Positions 49,841-60,510 of a DNA stretch of 64,000 nt are shown here, in pieces; the stretch's first letter is position 1; each line of letters starts with the position of its first letter. The DNA is taken from NCBI GenBank assembly GCA_937888595.1, contig CALARK010000020.1, forward strand, positions 248,001-312,000, read 5' to 3'. The notes below the pieces were generated by a model. The model was not told the origin of the DNA. It saw only the letters and a program-made list of their open reading frames with translations, and ran no database searches. Made by a program: the position numbers and the translations under genes. The stretch comes from an uncultured Sterolibacteriaceae bacterium. Its GTDB lineage: Bacteria > Pseudomonadota > Gammaproteobacteria > Burkholderiales > Rhodocyclaceae.

Positions 49841-52462
49841 ATGACTCGATCCGCGTCCGCTTCAGCAGAGGATTTCAGCCGGCACACCCCGATGATGCAG
49901 CAATACCTCCGCCTCAAGGCGGCGCATCCGGATGTGTTGCTGTTCTACCGCATGGGCGATTTCTACGAGTTGTTCTACGACGACGCCGAAAAGGCGGCGC
50001 GGCTGCTCGACATCACGCTGACGAAGCGCGGCCAATCCGCCGGTCAGCCGATCCCGATGGCGGGCGTGCCCTACCATGCGGCCGAGCAGTATCTCGCGCG
50101 CCTCGTCCGGTGCGGGGAATCGGTCGCCATCTGCGAACAGATCGGCGATCCGGCCACCAGCAAGGGGCCGGTCGAGCGGCAGGTGGTACGCATCGTCACG
50201 CCCGGCACGCTCACCGATGCGGCCCTGCTCGACGACCGCAGCGACAGCCTGCTGCTCGCGATCCACCAGGGCAAGCAACGCATCGGCCTGGCCTGGCTCA
50301 ATCTGGCCAGCGGCGAACTGCGTTTGCTGGAGACAGCCCTCGCCAACCTGCCCGCGCAACTGACCCGCTTGAATCCCGCCGAGATCCTGCTCGGCGAAGG
50401 CGCGGCCTACGACGAAAAGTCGGCGCTGACGAGACGGCGCCCGGATTGGCACTTCGACGCGGCGGCAGCCACGCAACTCCTGACGGCGCACTTCGGCACG
50501 CGCGATCTCGCTGCATACATTCCCGCCGACGAAGATGCCGGGCTCGCGATCGGCGCAGCCGGCGCGCTGCTACGCTACGCGCAGGCCACGCAACTTCAGG
50601 CGCTGGCACACGTCACGGGCATGACGTTCGAACGCACCTCCCAGTGGCTGCGCCTCGATACCGCCACACGCCGCAACCTCGAAATCACCGAGACCCTGCG
50701 CGGCGAACCGGAACCGACGCTGCTGTCGCTGCTCGACACCTGTACGACAGCCGCCGGGACACGCTGGCTGCGCCACTGCCTGCACCACCCGCTCGCCGAC
50801 CGGGCGCAGGCTGCGGCCCGCCAGGGCGCCATCGCCGTCCTGCTCGACGAAGGTCCGCTCGACCCGCTGCTCACGGCGCTGAAAGGCAGCGCGGATATCG
50901 AGCGCATCGCCAGCCGCATCGCGCTGAAATCGGCGCGGCCGCGCGAACTCGCCGCCCTGCGCGACACCCTGCACACCCTGCCGGACACCGCCGCCCTGCT
51001 GGCCGGCTGCGACGATCTGCTGGGTACGCTGCGCGACGGCCTCGCCGTCCCGGACGGGGTACTCGATCGTCTGGTGCGCACCATCGCTGCCGAACCACCG
51101 GCGCTGCTGCGCGACGGCGGTGCGATCGCCGACCGTTTCGATGCAGAACTCGACGAACTGCGGGGCATCCAGTCGAACTGTGGCCAGTTCCTGCTCGACC
51201 TCGAAGCGCGCGAGAAGGCGCGGACGCAGATCCCCAGCCTCAAGGTCGAATACAACAAGGTGCATGGCTTCTACATCGAGGTCACGCATGCCCATGCGGA
51301 CAAGGTTCCGGACGACTACCGCCGCCGCCAGACGCTGAAGAACGCCGAGCGCTACATCACGCCGGAACTCAAGGCCTTCGAGGACAAGGCGCTGTCGGCG
51401 AACGAACGCGCGCTGGCGTTGGAAAAACGCCTCTACGAAGAACTGCTGGAGGCGCTGACCATGCACGTCGCGGCGCTCCAGCGCATCGCCCGGGCACTGG
51501 CGCAACTCGACGGCCTGTGCGCCTTCGCCACGGCGGCACGGCGCCACGACTACTGCCGGCCCGAATTCGTCGAGCATCCCTGTCTCGAAATCCGCGGCGG
51601 ACGCCACCCGGTGGTGGAAAAGCAGGTAGACAGCTTCATCGCCAACGATCTCGACCTCACCCCCAACCGCCGTATGCTGATCGTCACCGGCCCCAACATG
51701 GGCGGCAAGTCGACCTACATGCGCCAGACCGCGCTGATCGCGCTACTGGCTCATTGCGGCAGTTTCGTGCCGGCAACGGCCTGCCGGCTCGGTCCGCTCG
51801 ACGCCATCCACACGCGCATCGGTGCGTCTGACGATCTCGCCTCCGGCCGCTCCACCTTCATGGTGGAAATGACCGAGGCCGCGTCGATCCTCAACGGCGC
51901 GACCGACCGGTCGCTGGTGCTGATGGACGAAATCGGCCGCGGCACCTCGACCTTCGACGGCCTCGCGCTGGCCTTCGCCATCGCCCGCCACCTCGTCGAG
52001 AAGACGCGCTGCTGGACGCTCTTCGCCACGCACTACTTCGAGCTGACGCGACTGGCCGAGGACCATGCCGAATGCGCGAACGTGCATCTCGACGCCGTCG
52101 AGCACGGCAAGACAGTCGTCTTCATGCACGCGGTCGAACCGGGGCCGGCCTCGCAGTCCTACGGCATCCAGGTCGCGGCGCTCGCCGGCGTCCCGCCTGC
52201 CGTGTTGCGCGAGGCGAAGCGCCGCCTCGTCGAACTGGAAAACCGGGAGGCGGCTGCCGGGCCGCAGCCGGACCTGTTTGCTGCCGCGCCGGCCGTCCCC
52301 ATGGACGCGGCGGATCCGGCTTGCGCCGTCCCGCCGGCCCCGACTTTCAATCAGGCAAGGCATCCGGTGCTCGACAAGCTCGCCGCGCTCGACCCGGACG
52401 CCCTGAGCCCGCGCGAGGCGCTCGACGCGCTGTATGCGCTGCGCCAGTTGCTGGAGGACTGA
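49841..52462 (+). CDS. mutS: DNA mismatch repair protein MutS
   Basis: An approximately 873-residue MutS, which recognises mismatches and starts repair with MutL. The mismatch-binding start HTPMMQQYLRLKAAHPDVLL with FYRMGDFYELFYDDA (the F-x-E wedge) is intact, as are Walker A GPNMGGKSTYMRQ (near 617), the Walker B LVLMDEIGRGTSTFDG and the ATHYFELT block. I use ATG 49841; ATG 49892 would remove part of the N-terminal tail before the conserved block. Two dispersed repeats are inside: KSALTRRR (near 193) in the connector and AVPPAPTF (near 828) in the C-terminal linker before the helix-turn-helix tail. Confidence 0.95.
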   Translation: MTRSASASAEDFSRHTPMMQQYLRLKAAHPDVLLFYRMGDFYELFYDDAEKAARLLDITLTKRGQSAGQPIPMAGVPYHAAEQYLARLVRCGESVAICEQIGDPATSKGPVERQVVRIVTPGTLTDAALLDDRSDSLLLAIHQGKQRIGLAWLNLASGELRLLETALANLPAQLTRLNPAEILLGEGAAYDEKSALTRRRPDWHFDAAAATQLLTAHFGTRDLAAYIPADEDAGLAIGAAGALLRYAQATQLQALAHVTGMTFERTSQWLRLDTATRRNLEITETLRGEPEPTLLSLLDTCTTAAGTRWLRHCLHHPLADRAQAAARQGAIAVLLDEGPLDPLLTALKGSADIERIASRIALKSARPRELAALRDTLHTLPDTAALLAGCDDLLGTLRDGLAVPDGVLDRLVRTIAAEPPALLRDGGAIADRFDAELDELRGIQSNCGQFLLDLEAREKARTQIPSLKVEYNKVHGFYIEVTHAHADKVPDDYRRRQTLKNAERYITPELKAFEDKALSANERALALEKRLYEELLEALTMHVAALQRIARALAQLDGLCAFATAARRHDYCRPEFVEHPCLEIRGGRHPVVEKQVDSFIANDLDLTPNRRMLIVTGPNMGGKSTYMRQTALIALLAHCGSFVPATACRLGPLDAIHTRIGASDDLASGRSTFMVEMTEAASILNGATDRSLVLMDEIGRGTSTFDGLALAFAIARHLVEKTRCWTLFATHYFELTRLAEDHAECANVHLDAVEHGKTVVFMHAVEPGPASQSYGIQVAALAGVPPAVLREAKRRLVELENREAAAGPQPDLFAAAPAVPMDAADPACAVPPAPTFNQARHPVLDKLAALDPDALSPREALDALYALRQLLED
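50416..50439 (+). repeat. Dispersed 24-bp repeat, copy 10 (inside mutS)
   Basis: AAAGTCGGCGCTGA core with GAGACGGCG ending. Encodes KSALTRR, the same frame as the fbpC copy. Confidence 0.85.
52324..52347 (-). repeat. Dispersed 24-bp repeat, copy 11 (inside mutS, minus)
   Basis: Complement of the consensus with GGGGCCGG in the middle. The host frame reads AVPPAPTF, as in the sucB copy. It is one of only two copies in this orientation. Confidence 0.82.
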
Positions 52463-52465
52463 CCG

Positions 52466-53695
52466 ATGGATTTCCTGCCCGCCTGGCCGCCGCAGTTCAA
52501 CACGCAGATCGCCTTCGGCCTGCTGCTCTTCGCCGGGGTGATCGGCGGCTTCTTCGCCCATCGCCTGTCGTGGCTGCCATCCATCACCGGATTCATGGCG
52601 GTCGGCCTGGCGATCGGTCCGTCCGGCATCGACCTGCTGTCGAAGGAAGCCCTCGATCTGACCCGGCCGCTCATCGACGTCGCACTCGGCCTGATCCTCT
52701 ATCGCCTCGGCCTCTCGCTTGATCTGCGCGCGATGTTGCACGACCGGCGCCTGCTGCTGACAAGCATTCTGGAAAGCGGCATGACCTTCGTCGCCGCCTT
52801 CGCCGTCCTCGTCTGGCTCGGACTGCCGGCGCTGATCGCAGGGCTGGCGGCAGCCATCGTCATCTCCTCCTCACCCGCCGTGCTGATCCACGTCGCCCAC
52901 GAGGTCGGTGCCGCCGGACCGGTCACCGAGCGGGTCAAGGAACTGGTCGCGCTCAACAACCTTTTTTCCTTCCTCGTCTTCTCGGCGCTCCTGCCGGCCG
53001 GCTACCTGGCGATGTCCGCCGACTGGACCACGGCACTGCTCCAGCCCATCTACCAGCTCGTCGGCTCCCTGGCCGTCGCCGCGCTGATCGCGCTGATCCT
53101 CGTGCATGCCGCACGGCTGACGCGCGCCGCCGCCCAGTATCGCCTCGCCCTGATCATCGGGGCGCTGATGCTCGGCGTCGGCATCGCCGAGGCACTCAAT
53201 CTCTCGGCACTGTTCGTGCCGCTCGCCATCGGCGTGGTCGTACGTACGCTGGAGCGCGACGATCTGATCTCCGACGTCGCCTTCGGCGAAGCCTTCGAAC
53301 TGTTTTTCGTGGTGCTGTTCGTCTATGCCGGAGCAAAGATCCGCATCGGCGACCTGCCGCCACTCGCCGGCATGGCGCTGGCGCTGATCGGCGCACGCGC
53401 GCTCGCCAAGTGGCTGACGGTCTATGGCATGTCGCGCTGGCAGGGCCTCGCCCCCCGGCCGGCGACGGCGACCGGCCTGCTGCTGATGCCGATGGCCGGC
53501 CTCGCCATCGGCCTGGCGCAGACGGCCGACACCCTGTTCGCCAGCGAGGCGGCCCAACTCAACGTGCTGATCCTCGCCGCCGTGGCCATCCTCGAAACAC
53601 TCGGGCCGCCGATCGCGGCGTGGTCGTTCCGTTTCGCCGGCGAAGCGGGCAGCGGAAAAGTCGGCGACGGCGGGACGGCGGAAGAGAAATCCTAA
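52466..53695 (+). CDS. CPA2-family cation:proton antiporter (Kef/RosB-like)
   Basis: A 409-residue inner-membrane protein with about 12 helices, of the monovalent cation/proton antiporter 2 family. The N-terminal IAFGLLLFAGVIGGFFAHRL, GFMAVGLAIGPSGIDLLS and the long hydrophobic array fit the transport domain of KefB/RosB-like proteins. There is no C-terminal RCK/TrkA-N domain, so it is not a full KefB. The last residues (GKVGDGGTAEEKS) are encoded by a dispersed repeat at 53657-53680. It starts three bases after mutS stops, so the two are probably co-transcribed. Ion specificity (K+ or Na+) is not determined. Confidence 0.88.
   Translation: MDFLPAWPPQFNTQIAFGLLLFAGVIGGFFAHRLSWLPSITGFMAVGLAIGPSGIDLLSKEALDLTRPLIDVALGLILYRLGLSLDLRAMLHDRRLLLTSILESGMTFVAAFAVLVWLGLPALIAGLAAAIVISSSPAVLIHVAHEVGAAGPVTERVKELVALNNLFSFLVFSALLPAGYLAMSADWTTALLQPIYQLVGSLAVAALIALILVHAARLTRAAAQYRLALIIGALMLGVGIAEALNLSALFVPLAIGVVVRTLERDDLISDVAFGEAFELFFVVLFVYAGAKIRIGDLPPLAGMALALIGARALAKWLTVYGMSRWQGLAPRPATATGLLLMPMAGLAIGLAQTADTLFASEAAQLNVLILAAVAILETLGPPIAAWSFRFAGEAGSGKVGDGGTAEEKS
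53657..53680 (+). repeat. Dispersed 24-bp repeat, copy 12 (end of antiporter gene)
   Basis: AAAGTCGGCGACGG core with GGGACGGCG ending. It encodes KVGDGGTA near the C-terminus, in the same frame as copies 1 and 2. Confidence 0.82.
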
Positions 53696-54834
53696 ACGCC
53701 GGGGGCGTGCGTCTCGTAGCGGCGGTGGGCGCTGGCGAGGTACTCGTGGGAGCGCATCTCGATCAGCCGCGACACGGTACGCACGAACTCGTGTGCCTGC
53801 GGTCCGGCGACATAGAGTTCTTCGGCCGGCACGGCAGCGGCGAGCACCAGCTTGACGCGGTGGTCGTAGCAGACATCGACGAGCCAGGTGAAACGCCGCG
53901 CCTCGTTGCCCATGTCGGCGCCCATGCGCGGGATGCCGGATACGAAGATGGTGTGGAAACGGTGGGCAAAATCGAGGTAGTCGTTCTGCGAGCGCGGGCC
54001 GCTACAGAGGGCCGCGAAGTCGAACCAGATCACGCCCGGCGCGCGATGTACCACCGGTATTTCCCGCCCCAGCACTTCGAGCGGGCGGGCATGGCCCTCG
54101 CCGTGCGCCACCTGCGAAAAGGTTCGCATCAGTAGCGTGCCCGGATCGCCGTCCGACGGCAGCAGGTAAACGGGCGCCTGCTCGAGCGCGCGCAGGCGGT
54201 AGTCGATGCCGGCATCGATCTTGATGACATCGAGCTTTTCGTTGAGCAGCGCGATGGTCGGCAGCAGGCGGTCGCGTTGCAGGCCGTTGGGATAGAGTCC
54301 GTCGGGCGGATAGTTCGAGGTGATGCAGAACAGCACGCCCGCTTCGAACAACGCCTGCATCAGCCGGGCGAGGATCATGGCGTCGGCGATGTCCGAGACG
54401 TGAAATTCGTCAAAGCACATCAGGCGGGTTTCTTCCGCCACCTGCGCGGCGACTTTCGCCAGCGGATCGCTATCGTTGCCTGAGTTCTTGAGTGCCTTGA
54501 GCCGTTCGTGGATTTCGCGCATGAAGGCGTGGAAATGCACGCGCCGCTTGCGCTGGTAGGGCACGGCCTCGAAGAAGCAGTCCATCAGGAAGCTCTTGCC
54601 GCGCCCTACGCCGCCCCAGAACCACACGCCCTTCGGCAGTTGCGGATGGACGAGCAGTTTGCGCAGCCTGGTGCGACGCGCCGCCTTGAAGGCGACCAAT
54701 GCGTCGTAGAAAGCCTGCAGGCGCACGGCAGCGGCCAGCTGCGCCTCGTCGGCAACGATGCCGCGCGCGGCGAGCGCGGCGTTGAAGGCGTCGATCATCC
54801 CGTTCTTCGGGACCTTGAGGATACGGTGGGGCAT
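53692..54834 (-). CDS. zapE: Cell division ATPase ZapE (AFG1-like)
   Basis: A 380-residue ATPase of the ZapE/AFG1 family. ZapE acts at the division ring under stress and heat. Walker A GGVGRGKSFLMD (about 74-85), the following LMCFDEFHVSDIADAMILAR (Walker B), sensor segment LFCITSNYPPDGLYPNGLQR and HRAPGVIWFDF are clear. The start ATG 54834 is chosen over a TTG three codons earlier, which lies in the lpdA terminator region. It follows the TCA operon on the same strand, the common order in betaproteobacteria, but a terminator lies between. Confidence 0.92.
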   Translation of the reverse strand: MPHRILKVPKNGMIDAFNAALAARGIVADEAQLAAAVRLQAFYDALVAFKAARRTRLRKLLVHPQLPKGVWFWGGVGRGKSFLMDCFFEAVPYQRKRRVHFHAFMREIHERLKALKNSGNDSDPLAKVAAQVAEETRLMCFDEFHVSDIADAMILARLMQALFEAGVLFCITSNYPPDGLYPNGLQRDRLLPTIALLNEKLDVIKIDAGIDYRLRALEQAPVYLLPSDGDPGTLLMRTFSQVAHGEGHARPLEVLGREIPVVHRAPGVIWFDFAALCSGPRSQNDYLDFAHRFHTIFVSGIPRMGADMGNEARRFTWLVDVCYDHRVKLVLAAAVPAEELYVAGPQAHEFVRTVSRLIEMRSHEYLASAHRRYETHAPGV

Positions 54835-54840
54835 GTCAAG

Positions 54841-54869
54841 CAAAAGGGCGGCGGGTTGCCCCGCCGCCC
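54841..54869 (-). terminator. Terminator after lpdA
   Basis: On the minus strand GGGCGGCGGG (54860-54869) pairs with CCCGCCGCCC (54846-54855) around five bases, followed by TTTTG. It separates the TCA operon from zapE, which starts seven bases later. Confidence 0.75.
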
Positions 54870-54892
54870 CGCGTAAGGATGGCTGAATCTTA

Positions 54893-56341
<1,449 letters not shown>

Positions 56342-56354
56342 GTCAGCCTCCTTG

Positions 56355-57593
56355 TCAGATATCGAGCAGCAGGCGCGCCGGATCCTCGAGCGCTTCCTTC
56401 ATCGTCACCAGACCCAGCACCGCCTCGCGGCCGTCGATGATGCGATGGTCGTAGGACATGGCGAGGTAGTTGATCGGACGGATGACGATCTGGCCGTTCT
56501 CGACCACCGGGCGGTCCTTGGTGGCGTGGATGCCGAGGATGGCCGACTGCGGCGGGTTGATGATCGGGGTGGAGAGCATCGAGCCGAACACGCCGCCGTT
56601 GGAGATCGAGAAGGTACCGCCGGTCAGTTCTTCGAGAGAGAGCTTGCCATCCTTGGCCTTCTGGCCGAACTCGGCGATCTTCTTCTCGATCTGGGCGAGC
56701 GACAGCTGGTCGGCATCGCGGATGATCGGAACGACGAGGCCGCGCGGCGAGCCGACGGCGATGCCGATGTCGAAGTAGCCGTGATAGACAATGTCGCTGC
56801 CATCGACCGAGGCGTTCAGGACCGGGAACTTCTTCAGCGCGGCGACCGCCGCCTTGACGAAGAAGCCCATGAAGCCGAGGCGCACGCCGTGCTCCTTCTC
56901 GAACTTGTCCTGGTACTTCTTGCGCAGGTCCATCACCGGGGCCATGTTGACCTCGTTGAAGGTGGTCAGGATGGCGTTCTGCGACTGCGATTGGAGAAGT
57001 CTTTCGGCGACGCGGGCGCGCAGGCGCGACATCGGCACGCGCTGCTCGGGACGATCGCCGAGAATGGCTTCGGCAGCGATGGCGGGCGGCGGTGCCAACG
57101 GAGCAGAAGTCGGCGCCGGCGGGACGGCAGCCGCCTGCTTGGCGGTACCGACGGCCTGCACGTCGGACTTCGTCACACGGCCGCCGGGGCCGGTGCCTTG
57201 CACCTGACCGGCGTCGATGCCCTTTTCGGCCAGCGCCTTGCGGGCGGCGGGCCCGGTACCTGCCGGCGCTGCCGGCGCGGCGGCCTTCGTCGCGGCCGGT
57301 GCAGCGGCGGCCTTGGCTTCGGCCTTCGCGGCCGGTGCGGCCGCACTCGCCTTGGCTTCGGTGTCGATCTTCGCGATCACTTCGCCGGACACGACGGTAT
57401 CGCCATTGCCCTTGATCACCTCGACCAGCACGCCGCCATCGGGCGCAGGTAGTTCCAGCACCACCTTGTCGGTCTCGATGTCGATCAGATTTTCGTCGCG
57501 GGAGACCGCGTCACCCACGTTCTTGTGCCAGCTGACGAGCGTCGCTTCGGCGACGGACTCGGACAACTGCGGGACTTTGACTTCGATCAGCAT
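56355..57593 (-). CDS. sucB: 2-oxoglutarate dehydrogenase E2 (dihydrolipoyl succinyltransferase)
   Basis: A 412-residue E2 core. One lipoyl domain (1-77, lipoyl-lysine Lys43 in DIETDKVVLE), an alanine/proline linker, a peripheral subunit-binding domain (about 110-140, GPAARKALAEKGID), a second linker and the catalytic domain, ending with SYDHRIIDGREAV (His about 383). It transfers succinyl groups to CoA. The linker before the catalytic domain contains AVPPAPTS, encoded by the antisense of a repeat copy at 57106-57129. It starts at ATG 57593, 21 bases after sucA. Confidence 0.95.
   Translation of the reverse strand: MLIEVKVPQLSESVAEATLVSWHKNVGDAVSRDENLIDIETDKVVLELPAPDGGVLVEVIKGNGDTVVSGEVIAKIDTEAKASAAAPAAKAEAKAAAAPAATKAAAPAAPAGTGPAARKALAEKGIDAGQVQGTGPGGRVTKSDVQAVGTAKQAAAVPPAPTSAPLAPPPAIAAEAILGDRPEQRVPMSRLRARVAERLLQSQSQNAILTTFNEVNMAPVMDLRKKYQDKFEKEHGVRLGFMGFFVKAAVAALKKFPVLNASVDGSDIVYHGYFDIGIAVGSPRGLVVPIIRDADQLSLAQIEKKIAEFGQKAKDGKLSLEELTGGTFSISNGGVFGSMLSTPIINPPQSAILGIHATKDRPVVENGQIVIRPINYLAMSYDHRIIDGREAVLGLVTMKEALEDPARLLLDI
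57106..57129 (+). repeat. Dispersed 24-bp repeat, copy 13 (inside sucB)
   Basis: Variant GAAGTCGGCGCCGG with GGGACGGCA ending, antisense to sucB. Same host frame (AVPPAPT) as the second mutS copy. Confidence 0.75.
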
Positions 57594-57614
57594 GATATGT
57601 CTCCGTTCGGGGGG

Positions 57615-60440
57615 TTATTTGAGTGCGCCGAGCGCAGTGGCGATAAGCTGCTTTTGTTGTTCGGCATGCTTGGCGGTGCTGCCGACCGCGGGCGAGGCGG
57701 AGGCCGGCCGCGAAACGACATGCAGCGACTGGCCCTTCTTGACGAGATGCAGGAAGCGGTGGTGCTTGGCATACCAGGCCCCCTGGTTTTCCGGTTCTTC
57801 CTGACACCACACCAGTTCCTTCATCGCCGGATATTTCTTCAGTTCCTCGGCAACACGGCGGTCATCCATCGGGTACAGCTGCGGCGTGCGGACGATGGCG
57901 ATGTGGCCGATCTTCTGCTCGCGCCGGGCATTGAGCAGGTCGTAGTAGACCTTGCCGGCACAGCAGATCACGCGCGTCACCTTCTTCGCATCGAGCGGAT
58001 CGACTTCGCCGATTACGGTCTGGAAGGTACCGCTCGCCAGCTCCTCGAGCGGCGAAGTGGCATCCTTGTTGCGCAGCAGGGACTTGGGCGTGAACACGAC
58101 CAGCGGCTTCCTCTGCTTGCGCAGCATCTGGCGGCGCAGCAGGTGGAAGATCTGGCTGGCCGAGGACGGCATGCAGACTTCCCAGTTGAAGTCGGCCGAG
58201 AGCTGCATGTAGCGTTCGATGCGGGCCGAGGAGTGCTCGGGGCCCTGCCCTTCGTAGCCATGCGGCAGCAGCAGGACGAGGCCGCAGCCACGCCCCCACT
58301 TGGCCTCGCCGGAAGCCAGGAACTGGTCGATGACGACCTGGGCGCCGTTGGCGAAGTCGCCGAACTGGCCTTCCCAGACCACCAGCTCGTTCGGGCTGGC
58401 GGTGGCGTAGCCGTACTCGAAGGCCATCACCGCCTCTTCGGACAGTACCGAATCGAAGCACTGGAAGCTGCCCTGCTTTTCCTGCAGATGCTGCAGCGGC
58501 CAGATGGTGCCTTCGTCCCACCGTTCGCGGTTCTGGTCGTGGAAGGCGGCATGGCGGTGGAAGAAGGTGCCGCGGCCGACGTCCTCGCCGGAAATGCGGA
58601 TGCCGTAGCCGCCGGCCAGCAGCGTCGCGTAGGCAAGGTTTTCGGCCATGCCCCAATCGACCGGCAGTTTGCCCTCGGTCATCAGGCGGCGGTCGTCGAT
58701 GATCTTCTGCACGCGCGGATGCAGCGTGAAGTTGTCGGGGAAGCTCGTCAATCGCTGCCCGAGCCGCTGCAGTTCCGCGGTCGGCACGGTGGTATCGCAC
58801 AGCTCCGTATAGGGTGCGCCGACGTAGGGCGACCAGTCGATCGCCGCCGTGCTCTTGTAGTCGGTGATGACCGGATCGTTGAGGTGCTTGCCGGCGTCGA
58901 GCGCGGCCCGGTAATCCATGATCATCTGCTCGCCCTCGCCCGCGGCGATGACGCCCTGGCTTTCGAGGCGATCGGCGTAGAGCTTGCGCGTGCCGGGGTG
59001 AGCCGAGACTTTCTTGTACATCAGCGGCTGCGTGACCATCGGTTCGTCCTGCTCGTTGTGGCCGAGCTTGCGGAAGCAGATGATGTCGATCACGACATCC
59101 TTCTTGAATTCCTGCCGGAATTCCATCGCCAGCTGGGTCACGAAGGCCACCGCTTCGGGGTCGTCGCCGTTGACGTGGAAAATGGGGGCCTCGACCATCT
59201 TGAAGATGTCGGTGCAGTAGATCGAGGAACGCAGGTCGCGCGGGTCGGAGGTGGTGAAGCCGATCTGGTTGTTCACCACGATATGGACCGTGCCGCCCGT
59301 GCCGTAGCCACGCGTCTGCGAGAAGTTGAGCATCTCCTGGTTGACGCCCTGGCCGGCCACGGCGGCATCGCCGTGGATGAGTACCGGCAGCACTTCGTTT
59401 TTGCCATTGTCGCCACGGCGGATCTGGCGGGCATAGACGGAACCCTCGACGACGGGATTGACGATCTCCAGGTGCGAGGGGTTGAAAGCGAGCGTCAGGT
59501 GCATCGGCCCGCCCGGGGTCGAGACGTCGGACGAATAGCCCATGTGGTACTTGACGTCGCCGGCGATGAGGTCGGATTTCTTCTTGCCCTCGAACTCGTC
59601 GAACAGCATCGACGGCTGCTTGCCGAGGGTATTGATCAGCACGTTGAGGCGGCCGCGGTGGGCCATGCCGATGACGGTCTCCCTGACGCCCAGCGTGCCG
59701 GCGGTACGAATCAGCTGATCCATCGACAGCATCAGGGATTCGCCGCCTTCGAGGGAGAAGCGTTTCTGGCCGACGTAGCGGGTGTGCAGGTAGCGCTCGA
59801 GCGTCTCTGCCGCGGTGATCGAGGCGAGGAAGCGCTTCTTTTCCTCGTTGCTGTAGCGGGGCTGGACGCGGGGCGGCTCGTAGCGTGCCTGGATCCAGCG
59901 TTTCTGCTGCACGTCGGAGATGTACATGTACTCGGCGCCGATGTGTCCGCAGTAGCGCAGGCGTAGGGCTTCGAGGATCTCGCGCAGCGTCGCCTCTTCG
60001 ACACCCATGTCGAAGGAGCCGGTGCGGAAAGAGACGGACAGGTCGGCTTCGGTGAAGCCGTAGAAGGAGGGGTCGAGCTCCGCGACTTCGGGCCGGACCT
60101 GTCGCTTGAGCGGATCGAGCTGGGCCCAGCGGTTGCCGAGGAAACGGTAGGCGTTGATCAGCTGCAGGACCTTGGTCTGCTTCTCCGCATTGTGCGCATC
60201 GTGGGCGACGCGCAGGCAGCCTTCCCGGGCACGCTGGGCGAACGAGGCGATGACCGGGGCATGGGGGACGTCGGGGCCGAGATAGGCGCCCGCACCGGGC
60301 AGGTTGGCAAGCTTGTCGAAGTAGTCCCGCCAGGCCGGATCGACCGATCCCGGATTGTCGAGATAGTTCTCGTAGAGCTCTTCGATGAACGGCGCATTGG
60401 CACCGAAGAGATACGTACTGGACAACATTTGTTTCATCAT
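57615..60440 (-). CDS. sucA: 2-oxoglutarate dehydrogenase E1
   Basis: A 941-residue thiamine-diphosphate E1 that decarboxylates 2-oxoglutarate and succinylates the E2 lipoyl group. N-terminal E2-contact segment YLFGANAPFIEELYENYLDN, the thiamine region GMAHRGRLNVLINTLGKQPS, the metal/ThDP motif HGDAAVAGQGVNQEMLNF and the C-terminal FTPKSLLRNKDATSPLEE are diagnostic. Two ATGs lie in tandem at 60438 and 60435, with GAGGTG upstream. A terminator between gltA and sucA suggests only part of gltA transcription reads through. Confidence 0.96.
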   Translation of the reverse strand: MMKQMLSSTYLFGANAPFIEELYENYLDNPGSVDPAWRDYFDKLANLPGAGAYLGPDVPHAPVIASFAQRAREGCLRVAHDAHNAEKQTKVLQLINAYRFLGNRWAQLDPLKRQVRPEVAELDPSFYGFTEADLSVSFRTGSFDMGVEEATLREILEALRLRYCGHIGAEYMYISDVQQKRWIQARYEPPRVQPRYSNEEKKRFLASITAAETLERYLHTRYVGQKRFSLEGGESLMLSMDQLIRTAGTLGVRETVIGMAHRGRLNVLINTLGKQPSMLFDEFEGKKKSDLIAGDVKYHMGYSSDVSTPGGPMHLTLAFNPSHLEIVNPVVEGSVYARQIRRGDNGKNEVLPVLIHGDAAVAGQGVNQEMLNFSQTRGYGTGGTVHIVVNNQIGFTTSDPRDLRSSIYCTDIFKMVEAPIFHVNGDDPEAVAFVTQLAMEFRQEFKKDVVIDIICFRKLGHNEQDEPMVTQPLMYKKVSAHPGTRKLYADRLESQGVIAAGEGEQMIMDYRAALDAGKHLNDPVITDYKSTAAIDWSPYVGAPYTELCDTTVPTAELQRLGQRLTSFPDNFTLHPRVQKIIDDRRLMTEGKLPVDWGMAENLAYATLLAGGYGIRISGEDVGRGTFFHRHAAFHDQNRERWDEGTIWPLQHLQEKQGSFQCFDSVLSEEAVMAFEYGYATASPNELVVWEGQFGDFANGAQVVIDQFLASGEAKWGRGCGLVLLLPHGYEGQGPEHSSARIERYMQLSADFNWEVCMPSSASQIFHLLRRQMLRKQRKPLVVFTPKSLLRNKDATSPLEELASGTFQTVIGEVDPLDAKKVTRVICCAGKVYYDLLNARREQKIGHIAIVRTPQLYPMDDRRVAEELKKYPAMKELVWCQEEPENQGAWYAKHHRFLHLVKKGQSLHVVSRPASASPAVGSTAKHAEQQKQLIATALGALK

Positions 60441-60469
60441 GTCATCACCTCAGCTTATAGGTATGAATG

Positions 60470-60498
60470 AAAAAAAGGGGCAGCCTCCACGACGCCCC
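60470..60498 (-). terminator. Intrinsic terminator between gltA and sucA
   Basis: On the minus strand GGGGC (60494-60498) pairs with GCCCC (60477-60481), followed by seven T. It lies 13 bases after the gltA stop. Only about 30 bases separate it from sucA, leaving little room for a new promoter, so partial read-through is likely. Confidence 0.7.
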
Positions 60499-60510
60499 CT
60501 CTTTTCCAGA

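Noticed and set aside
57525..59966. Long open plus-strand frame opposite sucA
   Set aside because: It is antisense to a highly conserved gene, and its translation is rich in His, Gly, Arg and Asp with no motifs; high GC content keeps the opposite frame open.
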